Shown: positions 4,645-11,786, numbered from the stretch's first letter. The stretch: 12,307 nucleotides of DNA from an uncultured Bacilli bacterium (GCA_910586635.1 CAJUJA010000031.1:2684-14990); one strand, 5' to 3'. The notes: generated from the sequence alone by a model not told the origin. Program-made: numbers and translations.

Positions 4645-7173
4645 ATGTTAGAAAAAAAGTATAATCATATAGAAGTAGAAAAGAATAAATATGAAATTTG
4701 GAAGAAAGAGGGATATTTTAAGTCAGGAAATTTAGAAAAAAAACCATTTTGTATTGTCATACCTCCTCCTAATGTAACAGGGAAACTTCATCTGGGACAT
4801 GCCTGGGATGTTACGATACAGGATATAATTATTCGTTATAAAAGAATGCAAGGATATGATTGTCTGTGGCTTCCAGGAATGGATCACGCAGGAATTGCTA
4901 CACAAGCAAAAGTAGATAAAAGACTGAGGGATGAAGGAATTGATCCTCGCAGTATGGATCGTGGAGATTGGCTTAAAAGAGCTTGGGAATGGAAAGATGA
5001 GTATGCTAAAACCATTCACTCTCAATGGGCTAAGATGGGAATTAGTGTGGACTATTCTAAAGAAAGATTTACCTTTGATCAAGGTCTAAATGATGCGGTG
5101 AACAAAGTTTTTATAGATCTATATCAAAAAGGACTTATTTATAGAGGAGAACGTATTATTAACTGGGATCCTATTCAGATGACAGCACTTTCTAATGAAG
5201 AGGTAATTTATAAGGAGGATAAAGGAGCCTTTTATCATTTAAAATACTTTATTGAAGGTAGTAGTAAGTATTTAGAAGTTGCAACTACTCGCCCAGAAAC
5301 TTTATTTGGAGATACTGCGGTTGCAGTAAATCCTAAAGATGAAAGATATCAAGATCTTATAGGAAAAAATGTTATTCTACCAATTGTTGGAAAAAAAATT
5401 CCAGTTATAGGAGATTTGCATGCAGATCCAGAGTTTGGAACAGGAGTTGTTAAAATTACCCCTGCTCATGATCCTAATGATTTTGAGGTTGGATTAAGAC
5501 ATAATTTACCTAGAGTTGTTGTGATTTCTAAAGATGCAACAATGAATGAAAATGCAGGAAAGTATCGAGGTCTTAGTAGAGAAGAGTGTCGGGAAAAATT
5601 AGTAGAAGATTTAAAAGAGGAAGGATTACTCATTAAAATAGAAGAAATGACACATAGTGTAGGACATAGTGAGAGAAGTGATGCAGTGGTAGAACCTTAT
5701 CTATCTAAACAGTGGTTTGTTAAGATGAGACCCCTTGCAGATCAAGTTTTAGAAAATCAAAAAAAGAAAGATCAAAAGGTAAACTTCATTCCTCCAAGAT
5801 ATGAAAAAATTATGAATCACTGGATGGAGATTACTTATGATTGGTGTATTTCTAGACAACTTTGGTGGGGACACCGTATTCCTGCTTGGTATAAGGGTGA
5901 AGAAGTAAAAGTACAAGTAAACTCTCCGGGAGAAGGTTGGATACAAGATGAAGATGTTTTAGATACTTGGTTTTCTAGTGCACTATGGCCATTTTCCTCC
6001 CTAGGTTGGCCAAATGATACAAGTTTAGTAGAAAGGTATTATCCAACTGATGTGTTAGTAACTGGATATGATATCATACCATTTTGGGTAAATCGAATGA
6101 CATTCCAAGGATTAGAATTTATGAAGAAACGTCCCTTTAAAGATTGTATTATTCATGGCTTGATTCGTGATAAAAAGGGAAGAAAAATGTCTAAATCACT
6201 TGGTAATGGAGTGGATCCTATGGATGTCATTGATGAGTATGGATGTGATGCTTTAAGATATTTTTTAACGACAAATTCGTCCCCTGGATCTGATTTACGA
6301 TATGATGAGGAAAAAGTAAAGTCTAGTTGGAATTTCATTAATAAATTATGGAATGCCTCACGTTTTGTCTTAATGAATATAGGAGAATTAACAGATGCTG
6401 AAATAAAAAAAGAAGAATTAACTTTAATGGATCAATGGATTTTAACTAAGAAAACTTTATTAGTAGAACATACTATAAAAAATATGGACAAGTACGATTT
6501 TCATCATGTTGGGTCTGAATTATATAAATTTATCTGGGAGGATTTTTGTGATTGGTATATTGAACTTTCAAAATCGAATATGAATCTAAATACCAAAAAG
6601 GTATTACTTCATATTTTAACTGATATTTTAAAACTTCTTCATCCCTTTATGCCTTATGTTACAGAAGAAATTTATAGCCAATTGCCTGTAAAAGAGACAG
6701 AATCTATTATGATGAGTGAATATCCAAAATATAATCCGAATCATCTTTTTTTAGAAGAGTCAGAGAACCTATCTGAGATAATAGAAGATATTGTAGCAAT
6801 TCGTAATATGAAAGCTACTCATAAAATAGATAAAACTGCAAAAATAAAGATGAATACGAAAGATGTATATAAAGAAATTTATTTATCACAATTAAAAATT
6901 CATGAAGAGGATTTTTGTTTAGAAAAAGAGATGGCTCAAGCTAATTATAAATCAAAATATATTGATATCACTTATTTTTATTATAAGAAAGAAGATAATG
7001 AGGAAAAAAGATTAGAAGAAATAAAAAAATTAGAACAATCCATAGAAAGAAGAAAAAAACTTTTAAGTAATGAAAACTATGTTAAAAAAGCACCAAAAAA
7101 TGTAGTAGAAATGGATAGGAAAAAACTAGAGGAAGAAGAGGGAAAATTAAACTTGTTAAAAAATAATATGTAA
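4645..7173 (+). CDS. valS: Valyl-tRNA synthetase
   Basis: An 842-residue class I synthetase that attaches valine to tRNA-Val in the cytoplasm. PPPNVTGKLHLGHA (from residue 40) contains the HIGH motif as HLGH (49-52). An editing domain lies at about 210-390 (TTRPETLFGDTAVAV, GTGVVKITPAHDPNDFEVG) and clears mischarged Thr. RQLWWGHRIPAWY and KMSKSLGNGVDP (KMSKS at 514-518) follow. The C-terminal coiled-coil arm, with the valS-typical YVKKAPKNVVEMDRKKL, distinguishes it from IleS. Slightly shorter than Bacillus ValS (about 880). I chose ATG 4645 (AAAGGAGA, 4633-4640); a longer frame from 4585 would start inside the T-box terminator stem. Expression is controlled by the T-box upstream, and a terminator overlaps the stop codon. 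Confidence 0.98.
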   Translation: MLEKKYNHIEVEKNKYEIWKKEGYFKSGNLEKKPFCIVIPPPNVTGKLHLGHAWDVTIQDIIIRYKRMQGYDCLWLPGMDHAGIATQAKVDKRLRDEGIDPRSMDRGDWLKRAWEWKDEYAKTIHSQWAKMGISVDYSKERFTFDQGLNDAVNKVFIDLYQKGLIYRGERIINWDPIQMTALSNEEVIYKEDKGAFYHLKYFIEGSSKYLEVATTRPETLFGDTAVAVNPKDERYQDLIGKNVILPIVGKKIPVIGDLHADPEFGTGVVKITPAHDPNDFEVGLRHNLPRVVVISKDATMNENAGKYRGLSREECREKLVEDLKEEGLLIKIEEMTHSVGHSERSDAVVEPYLSKQWFVKMRPLADQVLENQKKKDQKVNFIPPRYEKIMNHWMEITYDWCISRQLWWGHRIPAWYKGEEVKVQVNSPGEGWIQDEDVLDTWFSSALWPFSSLGWPNDTSLVERYYPTDVLVTGYDIIPFWVNRMTFQGLEFMKKRPFKDCIIHGLIRDKKGRKMSKSLGNGVDPMDVIDEYGCDALRYFLTTNSSPGSDLRYDEEKVKSSWNFINKLWNASRFVLMNIGELTDAEIKKEELTLMDQWILTKKTLLVEHTIKNMDKYDFHHVGSELYKFIWEDFCDWYIELSKSNMNLNTKKVLLHILTDILKLLHPFMPYVTEEIYSQLPVKETESIMMSEYPKYNPNHLFLEESENLSEIIEDIVAIRNMKATHKIDKTAKIKMNTKDVYKEIYLSQLKIHEEDFCLEKEMAQANYKSKYIDITYFYYKKEDNEEKRLEEIKKLEQSIERRKKLLSNENYVKKAPKNVVEMDRKKLEEEEGKLNLLKNNM

Positions 7174-7193
7174 TTATACATGTTATTTTTTTT
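7160..7193 (+). terminator. Intrinsic terminator overlapping the valS stop codon
   Basis: ATAATATGTA and TACATGTTAT form a 10-bp stem with one G-U pair around an ATTA loop, followed by seven T. The 5' arm contains the last valS codons and part of its stop codon, an unusually compact arrangement. Confidence 0.85.
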
Positions 7194-7241
7194 CGACAAA
7201 TTATTACATTGTAATTTGTTAGGATAGACTTGGTGATAATC

Positions 7242-7697
7242 ATGAAAAGAATTTTTATACTAATTATAATAGCTGTTGTCTTAGGTGGAATTAGTGGGAA
7301 AATACTATTTTCTAAATATGAAAATCTAGATAATTATGTTTTTAGTAATGATAAAAAAGTTTATTTTTTAGAAGAAGGTGTTTATTCTACAAAAAGGTCT
7401 TTAGAAAATAACACCAAGGATATCAATCCTAAATTAGTAGTGAGAGATGATGATAAATATTATGTTTATGTAGGAATTACAAAGAATCAGGAAAATGCAA
7501 AAAAAATAAAAAAGATGTATACAGACAAAGGGTATTCTATCTATGAAAAGGAAAAAAATATAACAGATACAGAATTTTTAAACAATATAGAACAATTTGA
7601 CGTATTAGTAGAAAGTACAAAAAAAGAAAGAGATATCTCTACAATACAAGAAGTTATTTTATCTAATTATGAGGAAATGATTATTAATAAGGGATAA
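7242..7697 (+). CDS. Membrane-anchored SPOR-like protein, spoIIB position
   Basis: A 151-residue protein with a single N-terminal membrane helix (residues about 3-23, IFILIIIAVVLGGISG after a basic start) and an extracytoplasmic domain. The segment from about residue 38, with VYFLEEGVYS, YYVYVGITKNQENAKKIKKMYTDKG and the following IYEKE strand, has the strand-helix-strand layout of SPOR domains, which bind denuded peptidoglycan at septa. In Bacillus, spoIIB, a SPOR-like engulfment protein, lies between valS and radC, and this gene has that place. The resemblance in sequence is weak and this protein is about half SpoIIB's length. I chose ATG 7242, with GGTGAT just upstream; in-frame TTG 7230 and GTG 7233 are alternatives. 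No clear promoter is visible before it. Confidence 0.55.
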   Translation: MKRIFILIIIAVVLGGISGKILFSKYENLDNYVFSNDKKVYFLEEGVYSTKRSLENNTKDINPKLVVRDDDKYYVYVGITKNQENAKKIKKMYTDKGYSIYEKEKNITDTEFLNNIEQFDVLVESTKKERDISTIQEVILSNYEEMIINKG

Positions 7698-7734
7698 AAT
7701 ATAATTTATTTTCAATAATATATTGAGGTGAATT

Positions 7735-8427
7735 ATGAATTATAAAATGAAGGAGATTCCAAAAGAGGAGAGACCAAGAGAAAGGTTAATAAAGGAAGGG
7801 GTAGATAAGCTAAGTAATGAAGAGTTGATATCTATTATTTTAAAAACGGGTACTAAGGATAAAAATGTAAAGGATATTTCTATAGAAATTTTACAGATGA
7901 TCCAAAATATTACAGGATTAAAAAATATGACAATTCCAAAATTAAAAAAAATAAAAGGTGTAGGAGAAGTAAAAGCTATCGAATTAATAGCGACCATCGA
8001 GTTAGGAAAAAGAATATTTTTAACAAAGTCAGGAAAAGATAATACTAGAATGTGCAATCCGAAAGAAATATGGGATATGACAAAGTACCTGTTTTATGGA
8101 AAAAAGCAAGAATGTTTTTATTGTCTTTATTTAAATAATAAACAAGAGTTAATTGAAAGGAAGTTATTGTTTATGGGTACTATTAACAGAAGTATTGTTC
8201 ATCCAAGAGAAGTATTTAAAGAGGCTTATTTGGTAAGTGCATCTAATATTATTTGTATGCATAATCATCCATCAGGAGATGTTAGCCCAAGTAAAGAAGA
8301 CTTATATTTTACTAAGAATTTAGTAGAAATAGGTAAAATGCAGGGAATCCCAATTATAGATCATATTATAGTAAGTGATGATTCCTATTATAGTTTTTAC
8401 GAAAACAAGGATATTTTTATTCTTTAG
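7735..8427 (+). CDS. radC: RadC family JAB-domain protein
   Basis: A 230-residue RadC/UPF0758 protein of typical length. The N-terminal half has the KEERPRERL motif and a helix-hairpin-helix region, IPKLKKIKGVGEVKAIELIA (about 67-86). The C-terminal half is a JAB1/MPN metalloprotease-like domain with HNHPSGDVSPSKED (176-189), carrying both metal-binding histidines, the serine and the aspartate. Despite its name, a DNA-repair role is not established; a peptidase or nuclease-associated activity is possible. The start has TTGAGGTGAATT before the ATG. An inverted repeat TCAATA/TATTGA overlaps this ribosome binding site (7711-7725) and could fold over it. It precedes mreC, as radC precedes the mre genes in many Firmicutes. 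Confidence 0.95.
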   Translation: MNYKMKEIPKEERPRERLIKEGVDKLSNEELISIILKTGTKDKNVKDISIEILQMIQNITGLKNMTIPKLKKIKGVGEVKAIELIATIELGKRIFLTKSGKDNTRMCNPKEIWDMTKYLFYGKKQECFYCLYLNNKQELIERKLLFMGTINRSIVHPREVFKEAYLVSASNIICMHNHPSGDVSPSKEDLYFTKNLVEIGKMQGIPIIDHIIVSDDSYYSFYENKDIFIL

Positions 8428-8430
8428 TTG

Positions 8431-8459
8431 TTGTAACAATTTAAATTTTATATTATAAT
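8431..8459 (+). promoter_or_regulatory. Promoter of mreCD
   Basis: TTGTAA and TATAAT with a 17-base spacer lie just after the radC stop codon, with the mreC start 27 bases beyond. mreCD can therefore be transcribed independently of radC. Confidence 0.8.
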
Positions 8460-8486
8460 AACTAAGAAATGTCGAGGTGAAAAAGC

Positions 8487-9284
8487 ATGTACAAAAGGAA
8501 GAAGAAAAAGCATAAACTATTAATAATTTTTATTAGTTGTATTGCTGTTTTCATATTGCTTTTACTATCATTCACCTTAAATAGAAATTATACATTTATA
8601 GAATCTATTGGGAAAGATATTACGATGTTTTTTAACAAAGTAATTATGTATCCTTTTACAGCATTAAATAAGTCTAAAGATGAGGACCTGTCAAAAAGCT
8701 ATATCATTCAAAAAAATGTAAATACATCTTTAGAAGAAGAAATTCAGGAGTTGAAAAAAGCTTTAGAACTCAAGAAAACTTTAACCGAGTATGATACAGT
8801 AACTGCTACGGTATTATCTAGGAATAAAAGTTATTGGTTTAATACTGTTACGATAGACAAGGGGAAAAGTTCGGGAATTAAAAAAGATATGGCAGTAGTT
8901 ACTAAAAATGGTTTTGTTGGTAAAATCAATAGGGTTAGTTCAAATTCTAGTGAAGTGAAATTAATTACTTCAGATGATATTAATTATAAGGTTTCAGTAT
9001 CGATATCAACAGAATCTGGGGATACAAATGCTATATTAAATGGGTATGATAGTAAAGAGAAGTTATTAATGGTAAATGGTGTAGATAAAACATTTCATAT
9101 TAAAGAAGGGGATAAAGTATTAACCAGTGGATTAGGTGGTAGAGAACCTAGAGGAATCTATATTGGTAGTGTAAAAAAAATTAAATCTGATAAATATAAC
9201 TTAAGTAGGACGATATATTTAGAAACAGGTCAGGATTTTAATGGCGTTCATTATTTGACTGTTTTGAAGGAGAAAACCAAATGA
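8487..9284 (+). CDS. mreC: Rod-shape-determining protein MreC
   Basis: A 265-residue bitopic membrane protein of the elongasome that links cytoplasmic MreB/MreD to the wall synthases. A basic N-terminus (MYKRKKKKHK) precedes one membrane helix (about 11-29). A coiled coil follows (about 72-98, SLEEEIQELKKALELKK). The periplasm-facing beta domain has the family motifs VLSRNKSYWFNTVTIDKGKS, GIKKDMAVVTKNGFVGKI and GDKVLTSGLGGREPRGIYIG. Length and order match the family. GAGGTGA precedes the ATG by a normal distance. Its stop overlaps the mreD start by four bases (ATGA), implying translational coupling. mreB, usually directly upstream, is not here. Confidence 0.95.
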   Translation: MYKRKKKKHKLLIIFISCIAVFILLLLSFTLNRNYTFIESIGKDITMFFNKVIMYPFTALNKSKDEDLSKSYIIQKNVNTSLEEEIQELKKALELKKTLTEYDTVTATVLSRNKSYWFNTVTIDKGKSSGIKKDMAVVTKNGFVGKINRVSSNSSEVKLITSDDINYKVSVSISTESGDTNAILNGYDSKEKLLMVNGVDKTFHIKEGDKVLTSGLGGREPRGIYIGSVKKIKSDKYNLSRTIYLETGQDFNGVHYLTVLKEKTK

Positions 9285-9796
9285 TCATTAGTATAATTAT
9301 AGTGGTAATGTCTCTTTTGTTAGATGGGATCCTAACTAACTTTTTACCATATGGAGTAGGAGATTTATCCCTATTTACACCGCTAACTACTCTAGTCAGT
9401 ATAGTAATCATTTATCAGTTATTTTATCAGGGACATAACCAAAAACAATATTTGATTATTAGTATAGTTATGGGTTTCTTATATGATTTATTTTATACGA
9501 ATTTATTATTTTTTAACTCCTTACTATTTTTGTTAATTGCTTATATTACCATATTTTTATATAAACAATTAGGAGAAGGTTATATTAAGATAATCCTTCA
9601 TGTTATAATGATAATTATTATCTATGAACTTGTAACTTTCCTATGCATCATAATATTTAATTTGGTACCAACTTCTATAGACAGAATACTATATAAGATT
9701 AGTCATAGCATCCTTTTGAATTTGATTTATGCAGAATTTATTTACACAATCATAAAACTACTCCCTAAAAAATATAAAAAAGTTAGTATTAATTAG
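9281..9796 (+). CDS. mreD: Rod-shape-determining protein MreD
   Basis: A 171-residue, very hydrophobic integral membrane protein with about five predicted helices (SIIIVVMSLLLDGIL, TTLVSIVIIYQLFY, LIISIVMGFLYDLFY, LLFLLIAYITIFLY, ILHVIMIIIIYELV and a further C-terminal segment) and a basic tail KKYKKVSIN. MreD is conserved more in topology than in sequence; the GFLYDLFY block is family-like. It works with MreC and MreB in lateral wall synthesis. AAGGAG lies inside the end of mreC and the start codon overlaps its stop. A terminator begins two bases after the stop, so minCD, which follow in Bacillus, are not part of this operon. Confidence 0.92.
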   Translation: MIISIIIVVMSLLLDGILTNFLPYGVGDLSLFTPLTTLVSIVIIYQLFYQGHNQKQYLIISIVMGFLYDLFYTNLLFFNSLLFLLIAYITIFLYKQLGEGYIKIILHVIMIIIIYELVTFLCIIIFNLVPTSIDRILYKISHSILLNLIYAEFIYTIIKLLPKKYKKVSIN

Positions 9797-9797
9797 G

Positions 9798-9843
9798 GAG
9801 GAACAGAAATATTCACTTGAAAAATCGAATATTCCTCTTTTTT
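9798..9843 (+). terminator. Intrinsic terminator of mreCD
   Basis: GAGGAA and TATTC on the 5' side, separated by a 6-base bulge, pair with GAATATTCCTC (9827-9837), followed by six T. It closes the plus-strand core block; everything to the right is minus-strand accessory DNA. Confidence 0.75.
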
Positions 9844-9959
9844 ATTTTATCCAAGTTTCCTATCAATCTGGTGCGTGAGTAAACCACGTTTGGAAATTCG
9901 TATTAAGGTTAATTTCTAGCCCTGTTATAACATTTTATATAAAAAATACAACGATTAAT
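9844..9959. other. Gene-free junction with nested inverted repeats
   Basis: This short stretch between the mreD terminator and the truncated kinase-fold gene holds no reading frame. It contains nested inverted repeats: TTTCC (9856-9860) with GGAAA (9892-9896), enclosing CGTG (9874-9877) with CACG (9885-9888). It is visibly richer in G and C than its surroundings. It may be a boundary or remnant of the mobile DNA to its right, but I recognise no specific attachment site or IS end. Confidence 0.4.
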
Positions 9960-10413
9960 TTATTTTTTATGGTGAGTCTCGGCAAATAATGGTTCAATTT
10001 CATTTAATACTTCCAACATACTATCTAATTTTGGCTCATCTTGACCTTCTAAAATTATGTTAATTGTATCTGTATTATATCCTTTTTGTTTCAAAATAGT
10101 TCTTTGTCCTTCTCTCAAGGAAGGATAAGTATAAGCGGCATCATATTCTTCTTCATTTAGCATTAATTCAGTAAGAATTCTATACCGCGTAGAGTTAAAA
10201 ATTTGCATATAATAACCATTTGAATTTTTAGGATCAACCTTACAATGATTTCCATCTAAATCAATAAGTTGAATATTTAAATCAGAAGATACCATAATAT
10301 TTGAACTATTTAAATCGGTTGGGTATCTGCCTAATGATATAAATTCGATTAATAGGGATACTAAATTTCTAATACATATGAACTTATTGCCAATATCATT
10401 TACTTTTAGCAGT
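9960..10413 (-). pseudogene. C-terminal remnant of a kinase-fold gene, fused to recombinase sequence
   Basis: The frame, nominally 159 codons from an ATG at 10439, contains a kinase-like catalytic core: TDLNSSNIMV, where Asp and Asn occupy the positions of the GDLHEYN motif in the protein at 3456-4349, followed by LIDLDG with the metal-binding aspartates. The N-terminal lobe that binds ATP is missing. The first 10 or so codons are recombinase DNA read in another frame (MQWMILILQL is the recombinase MDDINTST region shifted by one), so its start is an artefact of fusion. The break lies near 10405-10415. The rest, to KLDSMLEVLNEIEPLFAE, appears intact. Without a P-loop or Lys strand it should not phosphorylate. 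Low-level expression of a fragment cannot be excluded. Confidence 0.65.
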
Positions 10414-10761
10414 TGAAGTATTAATATCATCCATTGCACATTCTAAACTGCAATTATACTTTTTTAATTCACTTATTAATATTTCTAAGTCTTTAACACT
10501 TCTTGTTAATCTATCAAGTTTATAAGCAACTATTACATTAACTTTACCATCTCTAACACATTCTAGCATCTTTTGAAATTGTGGTCGATGTTCCATATCT
10601 TTTCCTGATATTCCAGCATCTTCATAAATACCGTAAATATTATAATCACGATATTTACATAAATCTTTTAACTTCTCTTGTTGTTCAGGTAGAGAATAAC
10701 CCTCACGGGCTTGATCCTCTGTACTGACACAGCAATAAATTGCTGCATTCTTTTTATTAAT
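10396..10761 (-). pseudogene. Large serine recombinase, decayed N-terminal fragment
   Basis: This minus-strand frame reads the catalytic domain of a TnpX/CcrA-type large serine recombinase. It includes VSTEDQAREGYSLPEQQ, IYEDAGISGKD, RPQFQKMLECVRDGKVN, AYKLDRLTRSVKDLE and DDINTSTA, about 121 codons of the usual 500 or so. Three lesions are visible. The expected start codon, 6 bases after GGAGG (10772-10768), is ATT instead of ATG (10761-10759). The invariant Arg two residues before the catalytic Ser is Cys (TGT for CGT, 10731-10729). The recombinase and C-terminal DNA-binding domains are replaced after DINTSTA by kinase-fold sequence. A downstream ATG at 10596 would omit the catalytic Ser. 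This is the remnant of an integrative element. Confidence 0.88.
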
Positions 10762-10874
10762 TTATTTCCTCCTTTTCAAGAATTTAAGCATTTTATCATA
10801 TTTTACTACCCATATTTTAAATTACAATAAACTAAATCAGCATAATTTCGATTTTTTTCGTATTCTATTTGTAT

Positions 10875-11145
10875 TTAAAATATATACTTGATAAAACTCT
10901 CTAATTCTTTCAATGGAATAGACCTACCTAAATCATTAATGTAGACGCCTTCACATTCATTAAAGAAAAGATAAGTAGTTCTTTTTATTTCAAGAATGTG
11001 TGGCTCTATATAGGCAATATTAGTATTTGTTAAACTAATAATACTACCTTGTTCTAGCTTAGCCTTAATGTTATTAAACTTAAGCAAGTTATTAATTTTC
11101 TTTTCTAAAGCCTCATCAATTTCTAATTTTTTTTACTATTTGCAT
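10875..11145 (-). pseudogene. Small hypothetical protein gene, frameshifted in an A8 tract
   Basis: GAAAGGAG (11164-11157) precedes an ATG at 11145 that opens MQIVKK and then stops after nine codons. Removing one A from the eight-A run (11134-11127) joins it to a long frame: LEIDEALEKKINNLL, then SIISLTNTNIAYIEPHILEI, FFNECEGVYINDLG and a C-terminal LKELESFIKYIF, about 90 residues in all. The 70-codon frame that starts at TTG 11087 has no ribosome binding site and is the downstream part of this gene. I do not recognise the family; it looks like a small soluble protein. The frameshift may be real, a sequencing error, or a site of transcriptional slippage. The frame is again open for 22 codons after the stop (to about 10808), reading EYEKNRNYADLVYC. 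Confidence 0.6.
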
Positions 11146-11172
11146 AATTAATCAAACTCCTTTCAAAACAAA

Positions 11173-11200
11173 CAAAAAAGATTAACCGAAATTAACCTTT
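11173..11200 (-). terminator. Intrinsic terminator closing the leader RNA
   Basis: On the minus strand, AAAGGTTAA pairs with TTAATCTTT (one G-U) around the loop TTTCGG and runs into TTTTTT. It sits between the leader and the ribosome binding site of the small gene, the usual place for an attenuator. The same bases form a 10-bp-period direct repeat, ATTAACC at 11181 and 11191. Confidence 0.7.
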
Positions 11201-11301
11201 ATACTTTGAAAGCCAAATTAGTTCGACTAATTTCCCTATGGTGTGTTTATTGATGGGGTTTTGCACTCACCAGTAAAAAAATAAGTTCATTGATATTTGA
11301 T
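11201..11301 (-). ncRNA. Structured leader or small RNA, class unknown
   Basis: Between a strong promoter and the terminator, the minus-strand transcript can fold compactly. The first hairpin is TGGTG(A)GT with AC(A)CACCA (11272-11266 with 11245-11239). Its loop contains CCCC (11258-11255), able to pair with GGG just 3' of the hairpin (11236-11234) as an H-type pseudoknot. The second hairpin is AAATTAGT/ACTAATTT, a perfect 8-bp stem with a 3-base loop (11233-11215). CTTT (11210-11207) can then pair with AAAG of the terminator's 5' arm, offering an antiterminator. The layout resembles a transcription-attenuating riboswitch, but I match it to none of the classes I know. A terminated stand-alone small RNA is the alternative. 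Confidence 0.5.
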
Positions 11302-11307
11302 ATATCT

Positions 11308-11336
11308 ATTATATTGTTTATCTTAATTTAAAGCAA
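11308..11336 (-). promoter_or_regulatory. Promoter of the leader RNA and small gene
   Basis: On the minus strand, TTGCTT (11336-11331), a 17-base spacer and TATAAT (11313-11308). It is the best promoter in the accessory part of the window. It places the start near 11301, about 155 bases before the next start codon, an unusually long leader for a small gene. Confidence 0.8.
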
Positions 11337-11366
11337 CATCATTTTTTGCATAAATTGTAATTTGAA

Positions 11367-11786
11367 TTACTTAATATCAAAACTTTCAGTTTTTAAATCA
11401 CAATAATATCTACCACTTGTTGCAGTGAATTTTAAGACACAGTAATCTGGATCGGTTACACCTTTTTTATAAAACATTGTATCTCCTCTTTGCCAAATCA
11501 TATTTTTAGTTTCTTGATCTGTTAAGACTTCCATCTTTCCTTTTAGCATAACGCCAACATACTTAATTAGCCCTTTGTGATAAAAGTAAATAGAGGCATT
11601 TGAATTATTTTTATAGTGATTAACTCTCATAGATGAAGTATTTGTAGAAAAGTAAAACTCTTTTAATTCTATCCTTTTTCTAGGTTTTAACATTGCTTTA
11701 ACATTTGGATAATTTTCATCATCAATAGAGCATATAAAACTAACTCTCTGTTTATCAATAAATTTCTCAATCTTCTTTAAATCCAT
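11367..11786 (-). CDS. Pyridoxamine 5'-phosphate oxidase-like flavin-binding protein
   Basis: A 139-residue protein of the FMN-binding split-barrel (PNPOx-like) superfamily. Typical elements in order are an N-terminal helix (KKIEKFIDKQ), a first strand pair VSFICSIDDENYPNVKAML, a second FYFSTNTSSMRVNHYKNNSNASIYFY (the residues contacting the flavin phosphate), VGVMLKGKMEVLTDQETKNMIW and a C-terminal DYCVLKFTATSGRYYCD. Small proteins of this kind are close to general-stress-protein-26 types; most reduce unknown substrates or only bind FMN or haem, and vitamin B6 synthesis should not be assumed. The gene appears intact, unlike its neighbours. The ribosome binding site (GTGAGATG) is weak. A terminator is not evident; the next promoter begins about 30 bases after its stop. 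Confidence 0.85.
   Translation of the reverse strand: MDLKKIEKFIDKQRVSFICSIDDENYPNVKAMLKPRKRIELKEFYFSTNTSSMRVNHYKNNSNASIYFYHKGLIKYVGVMLKGKMEVLTDQETKNMIWQRGDTMFYKKGVTDPDYCVLKFTATSGRYYCDLKTESFDIK

Noticed and set aside
4732..5082. Long minus-strand open frame inside valS
   Set aside because: It lies opposite highly conserved valS coding sequence, has no ribosome binding site and encodes a composition typical of antisense frames. The same holds for minus-strand frames at 5749-5946, 6153-6338 and 7740-8057.
7192..7220. TCGACA as a -35 box for the SPOR-like gene
   Set aside because: No -10 box is found at an acceptable distance; the stretch is mostly an imperfect palindrome around ATTACATTGTAAT.
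9850..9900. Nested inverted repeats as an IS terminal inverted repeat or att site
   Set aside because: No matching copy was seen at the other side of the accessory block and no target duplication, so I record it only as structure.
10396..10596. Stand-alone 66-residue recombinase-like protein from the ATG at 10596
   Set aside because: This ATG is an internal Met of the resolvase domain; the conserved frame continues upstream to 10761 and includes the catalytic serine.
11181..11197. ATTAACC direct repeat with 10-base period as a protein operator or repeat array
   Set aside because: Only two copies, and they are better explained as the two arms and loop of the terminator hairpin.
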